A stretch of 64,000 bases of DNA from Paenibacillus castaneae (GCF_002884445.1 NZ_KZ614144.1:3764094-3828093); one strand, 5' to 3'. Shown: positions 51,011-60,918, counted from the first letter of the stretch. Numbers and translations are program-made. Notes: generated from the letters alone by a model not told the origin.

Positions 51011-51053
51011 ACGATTGCCTGCTCTGCCTTCATTTACGAAATGAAAAGCAAGG
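51011..51053. other. Imperfect hairpin in the leader of the low-complexity gene
   Basis: GCCTGC-TCTGCCTTCATTT-ACG-AAATGAAAAGCAAG-GCAGGC: long imperfect stem just upstream of the gene on the minus strand. It may be a regulatory leader or an upstream terminator remnant; no T-run follows. Confidence 0.4.
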
Positions 51054-51111
51054 CAGGCACTCGAACTCAAAGCCTTCTTATTGTGTTGGAGTGACGCTTT
51101 TTTTATAACAG

Positions 51112-51546
51112 TTATGTTTTGGGTTTTCCGCCAGGAAGCAGGATAGAGTCCTCCACCTTAATACAGCGATCCATTATAACCTGAAGACCGCCGCTAACAG
51201 CTATAGCTGCCGCTTCCTCGCTTGCGATCCCCAGCTGCAGCCATAATGTTTTTGCTCCGATTGCGACGGCCTCCTCCGCTACAGGCGGCGTATATTCGCT
51301 TCTACGGAACACGTTAACAATATCCACTTGAACGGGGATGTCTTTAAGCGAAGCATAGCTTTTTTGTCCCAGAATGGTATCGGCATTTGGGTTAACAGGA
51401 ATTATAGTATAGCCTTTCGCCTGCATGGCCTCTGAGACCATATACGAAACCCGATCCGGCTTATCAGATAAACCGACAACCGCAATATTCATACTGTTTT
51501 GCAAAATGTCCTTTATTTGCTCACGTGTAGGATTCTCAAATGCCAT
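51112..51546 (-). CDS. CoA-binding protein (YccU family)
   Basis: A ~144-residue Rossmann-fold CoA-binding domain: MNIAVVGLSDKPDRVSYMVS, YTIIPVNPNADTILGQKSY, VDIVNVFRRSEYTPPV, KTLWLQLGIASEEA, ending MDRCIKVED. It resembles succinyl-CoA ligase alpha N-domain; role unknown. Tandem ATGs at 51549 and 51546 share GAGG; I use the second. Confidence 0.88.
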   Translation of the reverse strand: MAFENPTREQIKDILQNSMNIAVVGLSDKPDRVSYMVSEAMQAKGYTIIPVNPNADTILGQKSYASLKDIPVQVDIVNVFRRSEYTPPVAEEAVAIGAKTLWLQLGIASEEAAAIAVSGGLQVIMDRCIKVEDSILLPGGKPKT

Positions 51547-51600
51547 CATTAACACCTCATTATTTATAATGGGTCCAACAAAAGCCGGAAAGCGCCTGGT

Positions 51601-52896
51601 TTAACCTTCAATCCATTCAACCTTCGCACCTAATGCTAATAGATGATCGAAGAAAATAGGATATGACTTTGCGACATGATGCGCATCGCGGATGCGAATC
51701 GGCTCCTTCGAGCGAAGCCCAACTATAGTTAAAGCCATAATAACTCGGTGATCGTAGTGCGCATTAATTTCAACGCCGCCCTCGACGCCTTCTGGACGAC
51801 CGTGTACAATAATTTCCGCTTGACGCTCTTCCACGTTTGCGCCTGCTTTGCGCAGCTCATTCAAATAATCGGTTATGCGATCACACTCTTTATAACGCAA
51901 GTTTTCTACATTATAGAAACGGGAAGTACCTTCCGCAAATACGGCAGCAGCTACCATAGCCAGAACCGCATCGGTCGCGTGGTCGCCATCGAACTCTACC
52001 GCTTTAAGCTTTCGATTGCCTTTAACATGAACGATCCCATTCTCATGCGTAAGCGGAACCTCCATCATTTGGAGAACATCAACGATTGCACGCTCGCCCT
52101 GTTTGCTTTTTTCCTCCAAACGATGAACGATAACATCCGATTCCGTTACAGCGGCAGCAGCAAGTATCGCCGCTGATCCCGGATAATCGCCTTGGACGCT
52201 ATAGGTCTTGGCAGCGTAGCTTTGACCGCCTGGAACGCGGAAACGCATATAATCCTCATCCGCGTGAATAATAATCCCCGCTTGCTCCAGCACTTCCAGC
52301 GTCTGGCCAATTACGATCTTCGATTTCAAGTCATGAAGAACTTCAATTTCACTGTCTTCCTGAAGCAATGGCGTCAAAAATAATAATGCGCTCAAAAATT
52401 GCGAACTAATATTTCCGGATACTTGAATTTTGCCGCCCTTAGGCGCACCGCCGCGAATTCGAATCGGCAGCTTACCTTCCTGATGTTCAATGTCTACACC
52501 CATTGACGTTAAAGATTCGATCAAATCGCTGTGAGGACGTTTGCCTAGCGAATCCGGATAGCTGTTAATAAACGTAACATCCGGGCATAAAGCAGCAATT
52601 GCCATGAGAAAGCGCAGCACTGCGCCTGCATTGCCTACATCAAGCTGCTCAACGGGCTTAGGATGACGTCCAAAGCCAGTAATGACAATTTTCTCATCAT
52701 CCTCTTCTACAATAGCACCCAAATCGCGAATACAACGGCGCATCGCGTCGCTATCCTCACTGTGTGCAGGATAATAAATGGTGCTTGTGCCTTCTGCTAG
52801 TGCCGCGACCAGCAAGTAGCGAGTCGTATAATTTTTGGAAGAGAGTGCTTGAAGCTCCCCTTCAAGCCTTGGCGTTGGTGTCACTAAAACGTCCAT
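51601..52896 (-). CDS. aroA: 5-enolpyruvylshikimate-3-phosphate synthase
   Basis: A 431-residue EPSP synthase, sixth step of the shikimate pathway. LSSKNYTTRYLLVAALAEG, DVGNAGAVLRFLMA (NAGTA-like, here NAGAV), SLGKRPHSDLI, NISSQFLSALL, DYPGSAAILAAA, and LRYKECDRI. The NAGAV in place of NAGTA and DYPGSA in place of GDxSSA point to a divergent bacterial class. Followed upstream by aroK, 68 nt apart, forming an aro pair. Confidence 0.93.
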   Translation of the reverse strand: MDVLVTPTPRLEGELQALSSKNYTTRYLLVAALAEGTSTIYYPAHSEDSDAMRRCIRDLGAIVEEDDEKIVITGFGRHPKPVEQLDVGNAGAVLRFLMAIAALCPDVTFINSYPDSLGKRPHSDLIESLTSMGVDIEHQEGKLPIRIRGGAPKGGKIQVSGNISSQFLSALLFLTPLLQEDSEIEVLHDLKSKIVIGQTLEVLEQAGIIIHADEDYMRFRVPGGQSYAAKTYSVQGDYPGSAAILAAAAVTESDVIVHRLEEKSKQGERAIVDVLQMMEVPLTHENGIVHVKGNRKLKAVEFDGDHATDAVLAMVAAAVFAEGTSRFYNVENLRYKECDRITDYLNELRKAGANVEERQAEIIVHGRPEGVEGGVEINAHYDHRVIMALTIVGLRSKEPIRIRDAHHVAKSYPIFFDHLLALGAKVEWIEG

Positions 52897-52964
52897 AGTT
52901 AGAATGATCCCCTTTTACATTAAAATATACGCTTCATCCGTCTTAAGACGTCTTCATGCGTCGT

Positions 52965-53495
52965 TTATTGCTTTGTATTCCATTGTTTCATAATGGATGA
53001 AACAACCTCGGATGCCGTCATTGCAGTCGTATCGACTGTAAGATGGGCGAAATCATAAACGTTTTTACGCTGCTCCAGCAAGGCGTTCACTCTTTCTTCT
53101 GCATTGCCTTGAAGCAAAGGACGCGCCGTATCGGCATTTACTCTGGCGAGAATTTGCTCTGGGCTTGCCTTCAACGCGACGACAAAACCCTTGCTCAGCA
53201 TAAGCTGCCGGTTTGTTTCACTTAATACGGCGCCGCCACCGGTTGCAACTACAGCAGGCTCCTCATCAGACAAAATCATATCCAATACTTTCGTTTCAAT
53301 TAGGCGAAAGCCCGCTTCACCGTCACTTGCAAAGATTTCAGAAATCAATTTCTTCTCGAGTCTTTCAATTTCCTCATCTCCGTCAACGCGCTTCCAGCCA
53401 AGCTGTTCCGAGAGCAGCTTGCTCACAGTTGATTTGCCGGTTCCCATAAATCCGATTAGCACTAATTTGTTAGAATATTGCCTTTCCATCGTCAC
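52965..53495 (-). CDS. aroK: Shikimate kinase
   Basis: A ~176-residue P-loop kinase: LIGFMGTGKSTVSKLL Walker A, RVDGDEEIE shikimate-binding, FRLIE, VATGGGAV, and TARPLLQG lid. It phosphorylates shikimate for AroA. Three candidate starts: ATG 53516, GTG 53495 (7 nt from AAGGG, preferred) and ATG 53489. Precedes aroA on the same strand. Confidence 0.93.
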   Translation of the reverse strand: MTMERQYSNKLVLIGFMGTGKSTVSKLLSEQLGWKRVDGDEEIERLEKKLISEIFASDGEAGFRLIETKVLDMILSDEEPAVVATGGGAVLSETNRQLMLSKGFVVALKASPEQILARVNADTARPLLQGNAEERVNALLEQRKNVYDFAHLTVDTTAMTASEVVSSIMKQWNTKQ

Positions 53496-53633
53496 CGTTT
53501 CACCCTTTTCATTCATTCCCTACCATTTTTCATCAACATCATATCATTTTTTTGTAAGTCTAGGGTATAAAAAAGCTGCATATGCCGTATGGATGATAAA
53601 GATGCTTATTTAAGGATAGGAGTGACATTAGCG

Positions 53634-53960
53634 ATGAACGGTGATCCTCAGTTATCCGCTCTTTACAAATCTCGCCAGCGAATGGATCGTATTCTACATC
53701 CCGACCATCCTCTTTGCCGTGAGGATGTAGTCTGGATGCTTGAGTATATTAAAAAAAAGGTGGCTGACGAAGATCCAGCTTTAATGGATCTTTCACAGCC
53801 ACGTTTAATGCAAAACTTTCATTTCTTTGCCGAAGCAGCCATGTCGCTGGTGCATCGCAGACATTACAGCGATCAAGAAGCCCATCGTCTACGCGAATGG
53901 CTGCGGCAGGCTGCTTACGGTCTATACCATCATGCACCCAGCGGAAAGACCGCCGAGTAG
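53634..53960 (+). CDS. Hypothetical protein
   Basis: An unrecognised 108-residue predicted helical protein (SALYKSRQRMDRILHPDH, VVWMLEYIKKK, FHFFAEAAMSLVHRRHY, AHRLREWLRQAAYGLYHH). No membrane segment. AGGAG lies 11 nt upstream of the ATG, a weak site. A strong terminator for the convergent gnd gene lies within it on the opposite strand, so its coding status deserves a check. Confidence 0.55.
   Translation: MNGDPQLSALYKSRQRMDRILHPDHPLCREDVVWMLEYIKKKVADEDPALMDLSQPRLMQNFHFFAEAAMSLVHRRHYSDQEAHRLREWLRQAAYGLYHHAPSGKTAE
53751..53802 (-). terminator. gnd terminator inside the opposing hypothetical gene
   Basis: Minus strand GTGGCTG-tgaa-AGATCC, loop ATTAAAGCT, GGATCT-tcgt-CAGCCAC, then C and eight T. 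It lies ~165 nt beyond the gnd stop. Confidence 0.75.
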
Positions 53961-53968
53961 ACAATTTA

Positions 53969-55381
53969 TTAGGACTGAATCCAGTTGAAGTGGAAGCTTC
54001 CTTCTTTGTCCAAGCGTTTGAAAGTGTGAGCGCCGAAATAGTCACGCTGCGCTTGAAGAAGGTTCGCAGGCAAACGTTCTGTACGGTAGCTGTCGAAATA
54101 AGCAATCGCGCTTGAGAAAGCAGGTACCGGCACACCGTTCGTCACGGCAATCGAAATCACTTCACGCCATGCGCTTTGGTATGATTCCACGATATTTTGG
54201 AAATACGGATCAAGCAAAAGATTGCGCAGGTTTGCATCACGGTCGTATGCATCTTTGATGTTTTGCAGGAAGCGGGCACGGATAATGCAGCCGCCGCGGA
54301 AAATCATCGCGATCTCGCCGTAGTTAAGATCCCAGTTAAATTCTTCGGATGCTGCACGCATCTGAGCGAAGCCTTGTGCGTATGAGCAAATTTTACTAGC
54401 GAACAACGCTTTGCGCACAGCTTCAATGAATGCTGCTCTGTCGCCTTGGAAAGGAACTTTAGCAGGACCACTAAGCACTTTGCTTGCAGCAACGCGCTCT
54501 TCCTTCATTGCAGACAAGAAGCGTGTAAATACGGATTCTGTAATAATGGAGAGCGGTACGCCAAGATCAAGCGAGCTTTGGCTAGTCCATTTACCAGTAC
54601 CCTTCTGACCAGCGGAATCAAGAATGACGTCCACCATAGGCTTGCCTGTTTCTGGATCATATTTCGAGAAAATATCTCTTGTGATTTCGATTAAGTAGCT
54701 GTCCAGCTCGCCCTTGTTCCACTCGGAGAAAATTTCATGAAGCTCCTCAACGCTTACATCTAGTACATTTTTGAGCAGGTCATATGCTTCGCAAATAAGC
54801 TGCATGTCACCATATTCAATTCCGTTATGTACCATTTTCACATAATGACCGGCACCGTCTGGTCCGATATATGTACAGCAAGCGTCGTCGCCAACTTTTG
54901 CAGAAATCGCAGTCAGAATCGGTTCAACCAGCTCGTAAGCGGATTTCTGACCGCCAGGCATAATGGAAGGTCCTTTCAAAGCGCCTTCTTCGCCGCCTGA
55001 TACGCCAGTACCAATGAAACGGAAGCCCTTTGCTTCCAAGTCTTTGCTGCGGCGCACTGTGTCAGGGAAATATGCGTTTCCGCCGTCAATGATGATGTCG
55101 CCTTCTGTCAAATGCGGAACGAGTGAATCGATCGTTGCATCTGTTCCAGCTCCAGCTTGAACCATGATTAGAATTTTGCGCGGCACTTCAAGTGATTGTA
55201 CAAATTGTTCAATTGTATATGTCGGAACTAGATTTTTACCGGATGCTTCTTGAATTAGATCATCCGTTTTCTCGCGGGAACGGTTGAACACCGATACCGT
55301 AAAACCTCTGCTCTCAATATTAAGGGCCAAATTTTTGCCCATTACTGCTAATCCGATAACACCAATTTGCTGTTTTGACAT
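53969..55381 (-). CDS. gnd: 6-phosphogluconate dehydrogenase, decarboxylating
   Basis: A 470-residue pentose-phosphate enzyme making ribulose-5-phosphate, CO2 and NAD(P)[19 protein letters not shown] nucleotide fold, [47 protein letters not shown] with catalytic Lys, KGTGKWTS, and a C-terminal HFNWI. The VFNRS loop fits an NADP enzyme. Length normal. Not next to zwf here. Confidence 0.96.
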   Translation of the reverse strand: MSKQQIGVIGLAVMGKNLALNIESRGFTVSVFNRSREKTDDLIQEASGKNLVPTYTIEQFVQSLEVPRKILIMVQAGAGTDATIDSLVPHLTEGDIIIDGGNAYFPDTVRRSKDLEAKGFRFIGTGVSGGEEGALKGPSIMPGGQKSAYELVEPILTAISAKVGDDACCTYIGPDGAGHYVKMVHNGIEYGDMQLICEAYDLLKNVLDVSVEELHEIFSEWNKGELDSYLIEITRDIFSKYDPETGKPMVDVILDSAGQKGTGKWTSQSSLDLGVPLSIITESVFTRFLSAMKEERVAASKVLSGPAKVPFQGDRAAFIEAVRKALFASKICSYAQGFAQMRAASEEFNWDLNYGEIAMIFRGGCIIRARFLQNIKDAYDRDANLRNLLLDPYFQNIVESYQSAWREVISIAVTNGVPVPAFSSAIAYFDSYRTERLPANLLQAQRDYFGAHTFKRLDKEGSFHFNWIQS

Positions 55382-55595
55382 CTGGTTCGTCCATCCTTCA
55401 TCATCTATTTTGGGTCACAATAGTTTCATTTTACTCTTTTTAAACCGATAAGAAAACTATTTGCATGGAAAATTGTCGTGATTCCACATTAGAAATATTG
55501 ACCCCTTTAAAAAGTTTACCTTATATAACACGGAAAAGCCAAACCTATTATGCATCGTTGTGCTGAATTTCGCTTCTGCAAGCATAGTATCGCAA

Positions 55596-55646
55596 CATAA
55601 AAACGATCAATGTCTGCGGCTTCCTCACAGCATTAGATCGTTTTAT
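55596..55646 (-). terminator. Terminator after the 198-aa hypothetical gene
   Basis: Minus strand AAAACGATC-T-AATG pairs with CATT-GATCGTTTTT around a large loop. The other bases of 55382-55595, upstream of gnd, are A/T-rich and hold an unassigned promoter. Confidence 0.7.
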
Positions 55647-55674
55647 GTTTGAATATACGAACAGCCATTTATCA

Positions 55675-56271
55675 TCAGAGCTCCAGTTGTAGCATTTCCG
55701 TGCGTAATGCCATTAGACGTTCTTTCGATTCTGCAATCGCTTCCTCATTGCTTCCTTGCATTGCGTCGAAAAGCATTGACAGCTCATAATCAAGTTCATA
55801 ACGCAGGACGATTGCCCGTTCTTCCGCTCGCTTGGATTGAAAAGCTTTAATCATATCTTCAATTGTAACGAAAGGCTTCTTCTGATAAATAATCCGATGT
55901 TCCATACCGGACACCTCCACGAGTCGTATAATCTCACCGAACATAATACTCTCAATGACGATTTGACGATCTTTAATGCGCTTTACAACCGCATGTCCAC
56001 GTGTGTCATTAATCAGTTTCTCAATCAATTCCGAAAGCTTCTCGTCTTTGATAATATAATCGCCGACAATTTTGTAGCGGTTTTTCATGCGTTGGAATTG
56101 AAGCTTGACGAGTTTGCGGCCCGTTCGGATGGACACGAGAAACTGCCCCTCTGTCTCGCTCCAATACAAGGAGTACCCTTCCTGAATAAGATCGCGGATG
56201 AGATTTTGGATTTGCCGCCGGTCAAATCGCAGCTCCAAATTGCAATATTCGACTTCATGGCTTTTGTTCAC
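55675..56271 (-). CDS. Hypothetical protein, GTG start
   Basis: A 198-residue cytoplasmic protein that I do not recognise. N-terminal half: NLELRFDRRQIQNLIRDLI, GYSLYWSETEGQFLVSI, a mixed alpha/beta domain; middle VVKRIKDRQIVIESIMFGEI; C-terminal helices rich in Glu/Arg. No catalytic motif. The GTG start follows GGGAGGG. TTGCCA-17-TAAGAT upstream is a plausible promoter. Confidence 0.65.
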   Translation of the reverse strand: MNKSHEVEYCNLELRFDRRQIQNLIRDLIQEGYSLYWSETEGQFLVSIRTGRKLVKLQFQRMKNRYKIVGDYIIKDEKLSELIEKLINDTRGHAVVKRIKDRQIVIESIMFGEIIRLVEVSGMEHRIIYQKKPFVTIEDMIKAFQSKRAEERAIVLRYELDYELSMLFDAMQGSNEEAIAESKERLMALRTEMLQLEL

Positions 56272-56411
56272 GGCAATCCCTCCCTTGCTTCAGAATAGTG
56301 GATAGTTGACGAAATCTTCTGATAATTTGTTCTTAGTTTTATCTTATACTCCATCTTATGTTATGGCAACTTGGATTATTGACTAATTTTATGCTTTCAA
56401 ATGATTAATTG

Positions 56412-56455
56412 AAAAAAAGGGCGCTGCTGTCTCCATTCGGAACAGCATGCGCCCT
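56412..56455 (-). terminator. Terminator after proS
   Basis: Minus strand GGGCGC-a-TGCTGT, loop, GACAGC-a-GCGCCC, then seven T. It lies 70 nt beyond the stop. Region 56272-56411 holds the promoter of the 198-aa gene. Confidence 0.9.
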
Positions 56456-56525
56456 ATTGTCATCGATTATTATATAGGCGTTAATGGACTTTTATAATTT
56501 TGCTAGCCTCATAGCATATAATGTA

Positions 56526-58229
56526 CTATTTTTCACACGCTTTGGCGACTGCTTCATCTATGCTTATTGTAAGTGCTTGCGCATCATTTCTATACTTTAG
56601 TTCTACTTTGCCATCCGCCGCATGCTTCCCTACGACGATGCGGATCGGAATGCCGATTAGATCGGAATCCTTGAATTTCACACCCGGACGCTCGTCTCGA
56701 TCATCCAGCAAGGCTTCAATGCCGGCCTCTTGCAGGCGCGCCTCGATATGCGCCGCTACATCCATTTGTACCTGATCTTTGGCAGAAACCGGTACAATAT
56801 GCACCTGATAAGGCGCAATTGACTTCGGCCATACGATTCCATTCTCATCCGAATGCTGTTCCAGCACGGCAGAGAGCAAGCGCGAAACGCCGATACCGTA
56901 GCAGCCCATTATAAGGGGCTGTTCTGAACCTGCGGCATTCAGAAATTTCGCATGCAAGGCTTCGCTGTATTTAGTGCCTAATTTAAACACATGTCCAACT
57001 TCAATTCCTCTATGAAACGTTAAACGTCCTTCCTCACAGCGCGGGCAATGATCTCCTGCTTCAGCATTGCGATAATCACCAGTATGTGCATGAGTCAAAT
57101 GAACAAGAGGCTTCACATTTCCTATATGGTAGTCCCGCTCATTGGCGCCGGCTATAGCCGATTCCATTGCCATGACTGCATGATCCGCCAAAACGGGAAT
57201 TGGAAGTCCTATTGGTCCAGCAAATCCTGTTGGAGCATTGGTTACCCGCTCCGTCGTATCCTGATCTGCGAGTTCCAGCGTGACAGCAGACAGGGCATTT
57301 TTGACCTTTATTTCATTCACCTCATGGTCACCTCTAACCATAACGGCAACAGGGCTGCCATCGGCGACATAAATCAACGTTTTTATGAACCGATCTGCTT
57401 CTAAGCTGAAAGCTTCAACCAACTGCTCAATTTTCTTAATATTTGGCGTATGCAATCGCTGCAGACCCTCTTTCTCCTGCTCTTGCTTGCTGGTTACAGT
57501 CTGCTCCATACGGTATTCGGCGCGTTCCAGATTAGCCGCATAATCACAGCAGCTGCATGCAGCAATGGTATCCTCTCCGATCTCGGCAAGCGCCATAAAC
57601 TCATGTGTTCCGCCCTCGCCTCCAATCGAACCGCTATCCGCTTCAACGGCGCGATAACGTAGGGCGCACCGAGTGAAAATCCGATTATATGCCTCATACA
57701 TATTCATATAGCTCCGGTGCAGTCCCTCCCAGTCCTCGTCGAAGGAATAGGCATCCTTCATTAGAAATTCCCTGCCGCGCAGCAGTCCGTACCTTGGTCG
57801 CTTCTCATCGCGGAATTTCGTTTGAATTTGGTACAGCGTTAAGGGCAGCTGACGATAGGAGCTCACCTCTCCGCGTACGAGAGCGGTAATTACCTCTTCA
57901 TGCGTCGGGCCGAGTGCAAACTCTCGCTGATGACGATCACGTAACCGTACAAGCTCAGGCCCGTATACCTCATAACGGCCTGATTGCTGCCATAGCTCCG
58001 CAGGCTGCATAGCGGGCATCAATACCTCTTGCGCCCCTGCATGATCCATCTCTTCACGCACGATTTGTTCAAGCTTCCTCAGCACGCGTCGGCCAAGCGG
58101 CAAATACGTATAAATACCAGCAGCAAGCTGTCTGATTAGACCAGCGCGCAGCATGAGCTGATGGCTGGCCGCCTCAGCTTCAGATGGCGCCTCGCGCAGT
58201 GTAGGCATTAATAATTGACTTTGTCTCAT
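56526..58229 (-). CDS. proS: Prolyl-tRNA synthetase
   Basis: A ~567-residue class II synthetase charging tRNA-Pro. LMLRAGLIRQLAAGIYTYLPLGRRV (motif 1), FRDEKRPRYGLLRGREFLMKD (motif 2), GCYGIGVSRLL (motif 3), and an anticodon-binding domain (APYQVHIVPV). Residues ~225-400 are the bacterial editing insertion that clears Ala-tRNA-Pro. The start at 58229 follows GGGAGA; the frame extends to 58319 inside the T-box and is not used. Regulated by the T-box leader. Confidence 0.96.
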   Translation of the reverse strand: MRQSQLLMPTLREAPSEAEAASHQLMLRAGLIRQLAAGIYTYLPLGRRVLRKLEQIVREEMDHAGAQEVLMPAMQPAELWQQSGRYEVYGPELVRLRDRHQREFALGPTHEEVITALVRGEVSSYRQLPLTLYQIQTKFRDEKRPRYGLLRGREFLMKDAYSFDEDWEGLHRSYMNMYEAYNRIFTRCALRYRAVEADSGSIGGEGGTHEFMALAEIGEDTIAACSCCDYAANLERAEYRMEQTVTSKQEQEKEGLQRLHTPNIKKIEQLVEAFSLEADRFIKTLIYVADGSPVAVMVRGDHEVNEIKVKNALSAVTLELADQDTTERVTNAPTGFAGPIGLPIPVLADHAVMAMESAIAGANERDYHIGNVKPLVHLTHAHTGDYRNAEAGDHCPRCEEGRLTFHRGIEVGHVFKLGTKYSEALHAKFLNAAGSEQPLIMGCYGIGVSRLLSAVLEQHSDENGIVWPKSIAPYQVHIVPVSAKDQVQMDVAAHIEARLQEAGIEALLDDRDERPGVKFKDSDLIGIPIRIVVGKHAADGKVELKYRNDAQALTISIDEAVAKACEK

Positions 58230-58264
58230 TTCACATTCTCCCTGCTCGTCATATTTCCGAATAA

Positions 58265-58525
58265 AAAACAAAAAGAACGCATTCGTAAGGGACGAATGCG
58301 TTCGTGGTACCACCCTCAATTAGCCGCAAGGAAGCAATACGGCTCTCAATGAATAACGGAATAGAAATTCCGGCAGAGGTTCATTGGACAATGTACCCTG
58401 CAGCTCGCAAGATAGGAATTATTCAATCATTTATAGAAGCCTTGCAGCCTGCGGGCTTCCTCTCTGTTATAAATGTGTTGTGAATAACATAGTCTTGGTC
58501 AACGCAATTGATATGTCGTTAAGTT
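58265..58525 (-). promoter_or_regulatory. T-box leader controlling proS
   Basis: Minus strand holds the T-box core AGGGTGGTACCACG (58303-58316) followed by terminator GAACGCATTCGT/ACGAATGCGTTC and a T-rich run (58265-58303). Upstream pairings TTATTCA/TGAATAA, CATTTATA/TATAAATG and GAAGCC/GGCTTC form a long stem-I-like arm, with AGCCG/CGGCT nearer the core. Uncharged tRNA-Pro should stabilise the antiterminator. I could not assign the specifier codon. Confidence 0.92.
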
Positions 58526-58531
58526 TTCACA

Positions 58532-58560
58532 AACTTATAATATAATGCTCCCAAAGTCAA
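58532..58560 (-). promoter_or_regulatory. Promoter of the T-box/proS transcript
   Basis: Minus strand TTGACT (58555-58560), 17 nt, TATAAG (58532-58537). Confidence 0.85.
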
Positions 58561-58590
58561 GATCGAATGCTTACTGAATAACGGATTACA

Positions 58591-59745
58591 TTAATGCGTT
58601 TGATTAGGCTTCAATACAGCAGAACCGAAAGCGATCAATACGGCTGCAAATAATAATAAAATCAAAAGCTGCAGCTTGATATCACTAATTGTACCATCGG
58701 CGCCTAAACGATCGATTGCTTGAATCGCCCATTTCTGCGGAGTAAAGTTAGCAAGCTTTTGTATGAAATCAGGCAGCATGGATAGCGGGAAGAAACAACC
58801 GCTTATCAAACAGCTCGGCGTAATAATAATATTATTAAGATTAGACAAATGCGCACTATTTCTCACAAGACCTGCAGCTGCCGAAGCTAGCCCTACCGCT
58901 GCGAATAAGAAGCATTCCAGTACGAGCAGCATCGAGCCGAATGATGTTCCGGGTGAATAACCAAATACGAAAAACGTCATGCTTAAAACGATAATGAGCT
59001 GCAGGGTGCCTACGAGCAAACTGCCGATAAAGTTGCCCAAGGCTATGTCTATGGCCCGGAGCGGCGCCGTAAACATTCTTGCCATCGTTCGATGCTCTCG
59101 ATCCTCCATGACAAAGCCGATAGACTGACTGACCAGCAGCATAACAAACATAAGAATAAGTCCAATCATCATCGGATTAGAAACGATTTTCCCGAGCTTC
59201 ATGCCGACATTCTCGGCAGTTGCTTTCGGAATCGCTTGTGCATCAAGCAATGCATGAAGCTTCCTTACATCCATTTCACCGCCATTCCCAGCTGAACGCG
59301 CAAGCTCTGCAGTGGATGCCAGCTTATTCGCTTCCGTCATAAGCAAGGTAGCCAGCGATGCATTCCATAGTTGTTCATTCTTCCGGTAAAGTACAGCTTT
59401 CGATTGCTCACCTGCCAGAAGTGCCGAAGTGAAATCGGATGAAATATAAACCGCTGCATCCGCTTCACCGTTAAGGACTGCCGCCTTCAACGCCTGCTCC
59501 GAGAAAGCAGGGTCCAATCTCACGTCATATAAGCTTTCTTTGGTCATTGAAGCTGCTAGATAGGAGCCTAAATCGCCTTTATCTGCATTGCTTACTAGAA
59601 TCACAGCTCTTTTGTCCTGCATATTAGAGAATAGTCCAGCCATAATGGACAAAATAATCGTTGGTAGTAAGACATTCATAATCAGTCCGCGACGCGAGCC
59701 CATCGTCCTGCGAATCAAATGAAGGGCAATATGCAAGCTAGCCAT
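58591..59745 (-). CDS. ABC-2 type transporter permease (LnrN-like)
   Basis: A 384-residue exporter permease: TM1 near residue 25 (GLIMNVLLPTIILSIMAGLF), a ~170-residue extracytoplasmic domain, then five TM helices (MMIGLILMFVMLLVSQSIG onward) with GCFFPLSMLPDFIQK. Second of two permeases, overlapping the first by 8 nt. With the ATPase it matches the LnrLMN layout for efflux of polyene/linearmycin-type lipids. Confidence 0.85.
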   Translation of the reverse strand: MASLHIALHLIRRTMGSRRGLIMNVLLPTIILSIMAGLFSNMQDKRAVILVSNADKGDLGSYLAASMTKESLYDVRLDPAFSEQALKAAVLNGEADAAVYISSDFTSALLAGEQSKAVLYRKNEQLWNASLATLLMTEANKLASTAELARSAGNGGEMDVRKLHALLDAQAIPKATAENVGMKLGKIVSNPMMIGLILMFVMLLVSQSIGFVMEDREHRTMARMFTAPLRAIDIALGNFIGSLLVGTLQLIIVLSMTFFVFGYSPGTSFGSMLLVLECFLFAAVGLASAAAGLVRNSAHLSNLNNIIITPSCLISGCFFPLSMLPDFIQKLANFTPQKWAIQAIDRLGADGTISDIKLQLLILLLFAAVLIAFGSAVLKPNQTH

Positions 59746-60907
59746 GCTGCTTCACCACCTTTGGCAGTCTTATAATACCGATTATAGTAAGAATAATGGA
59801 GATCAATGCTAACATACCGATATTATTCCATATAGCTAATGAGTCATTCCCGCTCATAATCGCACGCAGACCGGAATTCGCCCAGTAATTTATCGTCCAT
59901 TTACTTACATCCCCAATCATGCTTTCTATGCCGGCAATCATCCCTCCGCTGAGAAAGGTCATCGTGAATATGAGTATAGAAAATAAGGTTTGTGTCGTTT
60001 TACTAGTTCCTGCAAAGGATGCAATCGTGATTGCGAGTCCAACACCAGCCGCTACTGTCAGTAAGCAAATCAACATGATCCAGCCAAAATGTCTGCCCCA
60101 TTCAACGCCATAAACGGAAGCTGTAAATGCAATGATAATGATTGCCTGCAGCGCTGCCAGCAGAACTGACCCTACAATTATTCCGAAAACAGAAATCCGA
60201 AATGATACTGGTATAGCATAGAGTCGCTGCAGTGTTCCGTTCTCCTTCTGATCGAGCAGCGCCAAAGCAGCTGACATTCCGCCATATAAAAGAAACATAA
60301 TCAAATATGCGACTGAATAATATTGCATCGAAGTAGCCTTGCCGAATACTTGGTTGTCGCCAGCATCAAGTGTTCCAATAGTAAGGAATGACTCTCCTGA
60401 CACCATTGCTGAACCGCTCTTCTCGTTTACAGGCTTATAATTTGGACCAAATGTTGCGACTGCAGCCAGATTTAAATTTACATTGGCCATATATCTGTCA
60501 ACTACTGCTTCTGCAACCATATTTTTCTCCCCATAACGTCCCGAGAACGTATGCCATTTCGCCATTTCACCGGCAAGCAGCTTCTCGGAGAAGCTTTCTG
60601 GAACGTAGATACCGTAATCCGCTATTCCTTCACTCACCCAATCCTGGACTTCCTTCTCGGAGTCTGCCACTAGAACATGAATATACGGCGTTATTGCCTC
60701 ATCCTTCCAGAACAAGTCTATACTCTCTCTCATTTGACCCCGATCCGCCACATGCAATGCCACCTTAGCTGGCTTAATATGCGTATCGAATGCGCTGCCC
60801 AGCAGTAAGATCAACACTAAGGGCAAAGCAATCAAAATAATGAGTACGGAACGCATTCGACTATATTTGATCAGCTCATAACAAGCTGTCGTCCACCATA
60901 AACGCAT
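59738..60907 (-). CDS. ABC-2 type transporter permease (LnrM-like)
   Basis: A 389-residue paralogue of the following permease: TM1 (VLIILIALPLVLILLLGSAF), large extracytoplasmic domain, five C-terminal TMs with SVAYLIMFLLYGGMSAALAL and FLSGGMIAGIESMIGD. The two permeases would form a heterodimer with the ATPase. Starts 11 nt after the ATPase stop. Confidence 0.85.
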   Translation of the reverse strand: MRLWWTTACYELIKYSRMRSVLIILIALPLVLILLLGSAFDTHIKPAKVALHVADRGQMRESIDLFWKDEAITPYIHVLVADSEKEVQDWVSEGIADYGIYVPESFSEKLLAGEMAKWHTFSGRYGEKNMVAEAVVDRYMANVNLNLAAVATFGPNYKPVNEKSGSAMVSGESFLTIGTLDAGDNQVFGKATSMQYYSVAYLIMFLLYGGMSAALALLDQKENGTLQRLYAIPVSFRISVFGIIVGSVLLAALQAIIIIAFTASVYGVEWGRHFGWIMLICLLTVAAGVGLAITIASFAGTSKTTQTLFSILIFTMTFLSGGMIAGIESMIGDVSKWTINYWANSGLRAIMSGNDSLAIWNNIGMLALISIILTIIGIIRLPKVVKQHG

Positions 60908-60918
60908 CGTCAGCCCTC

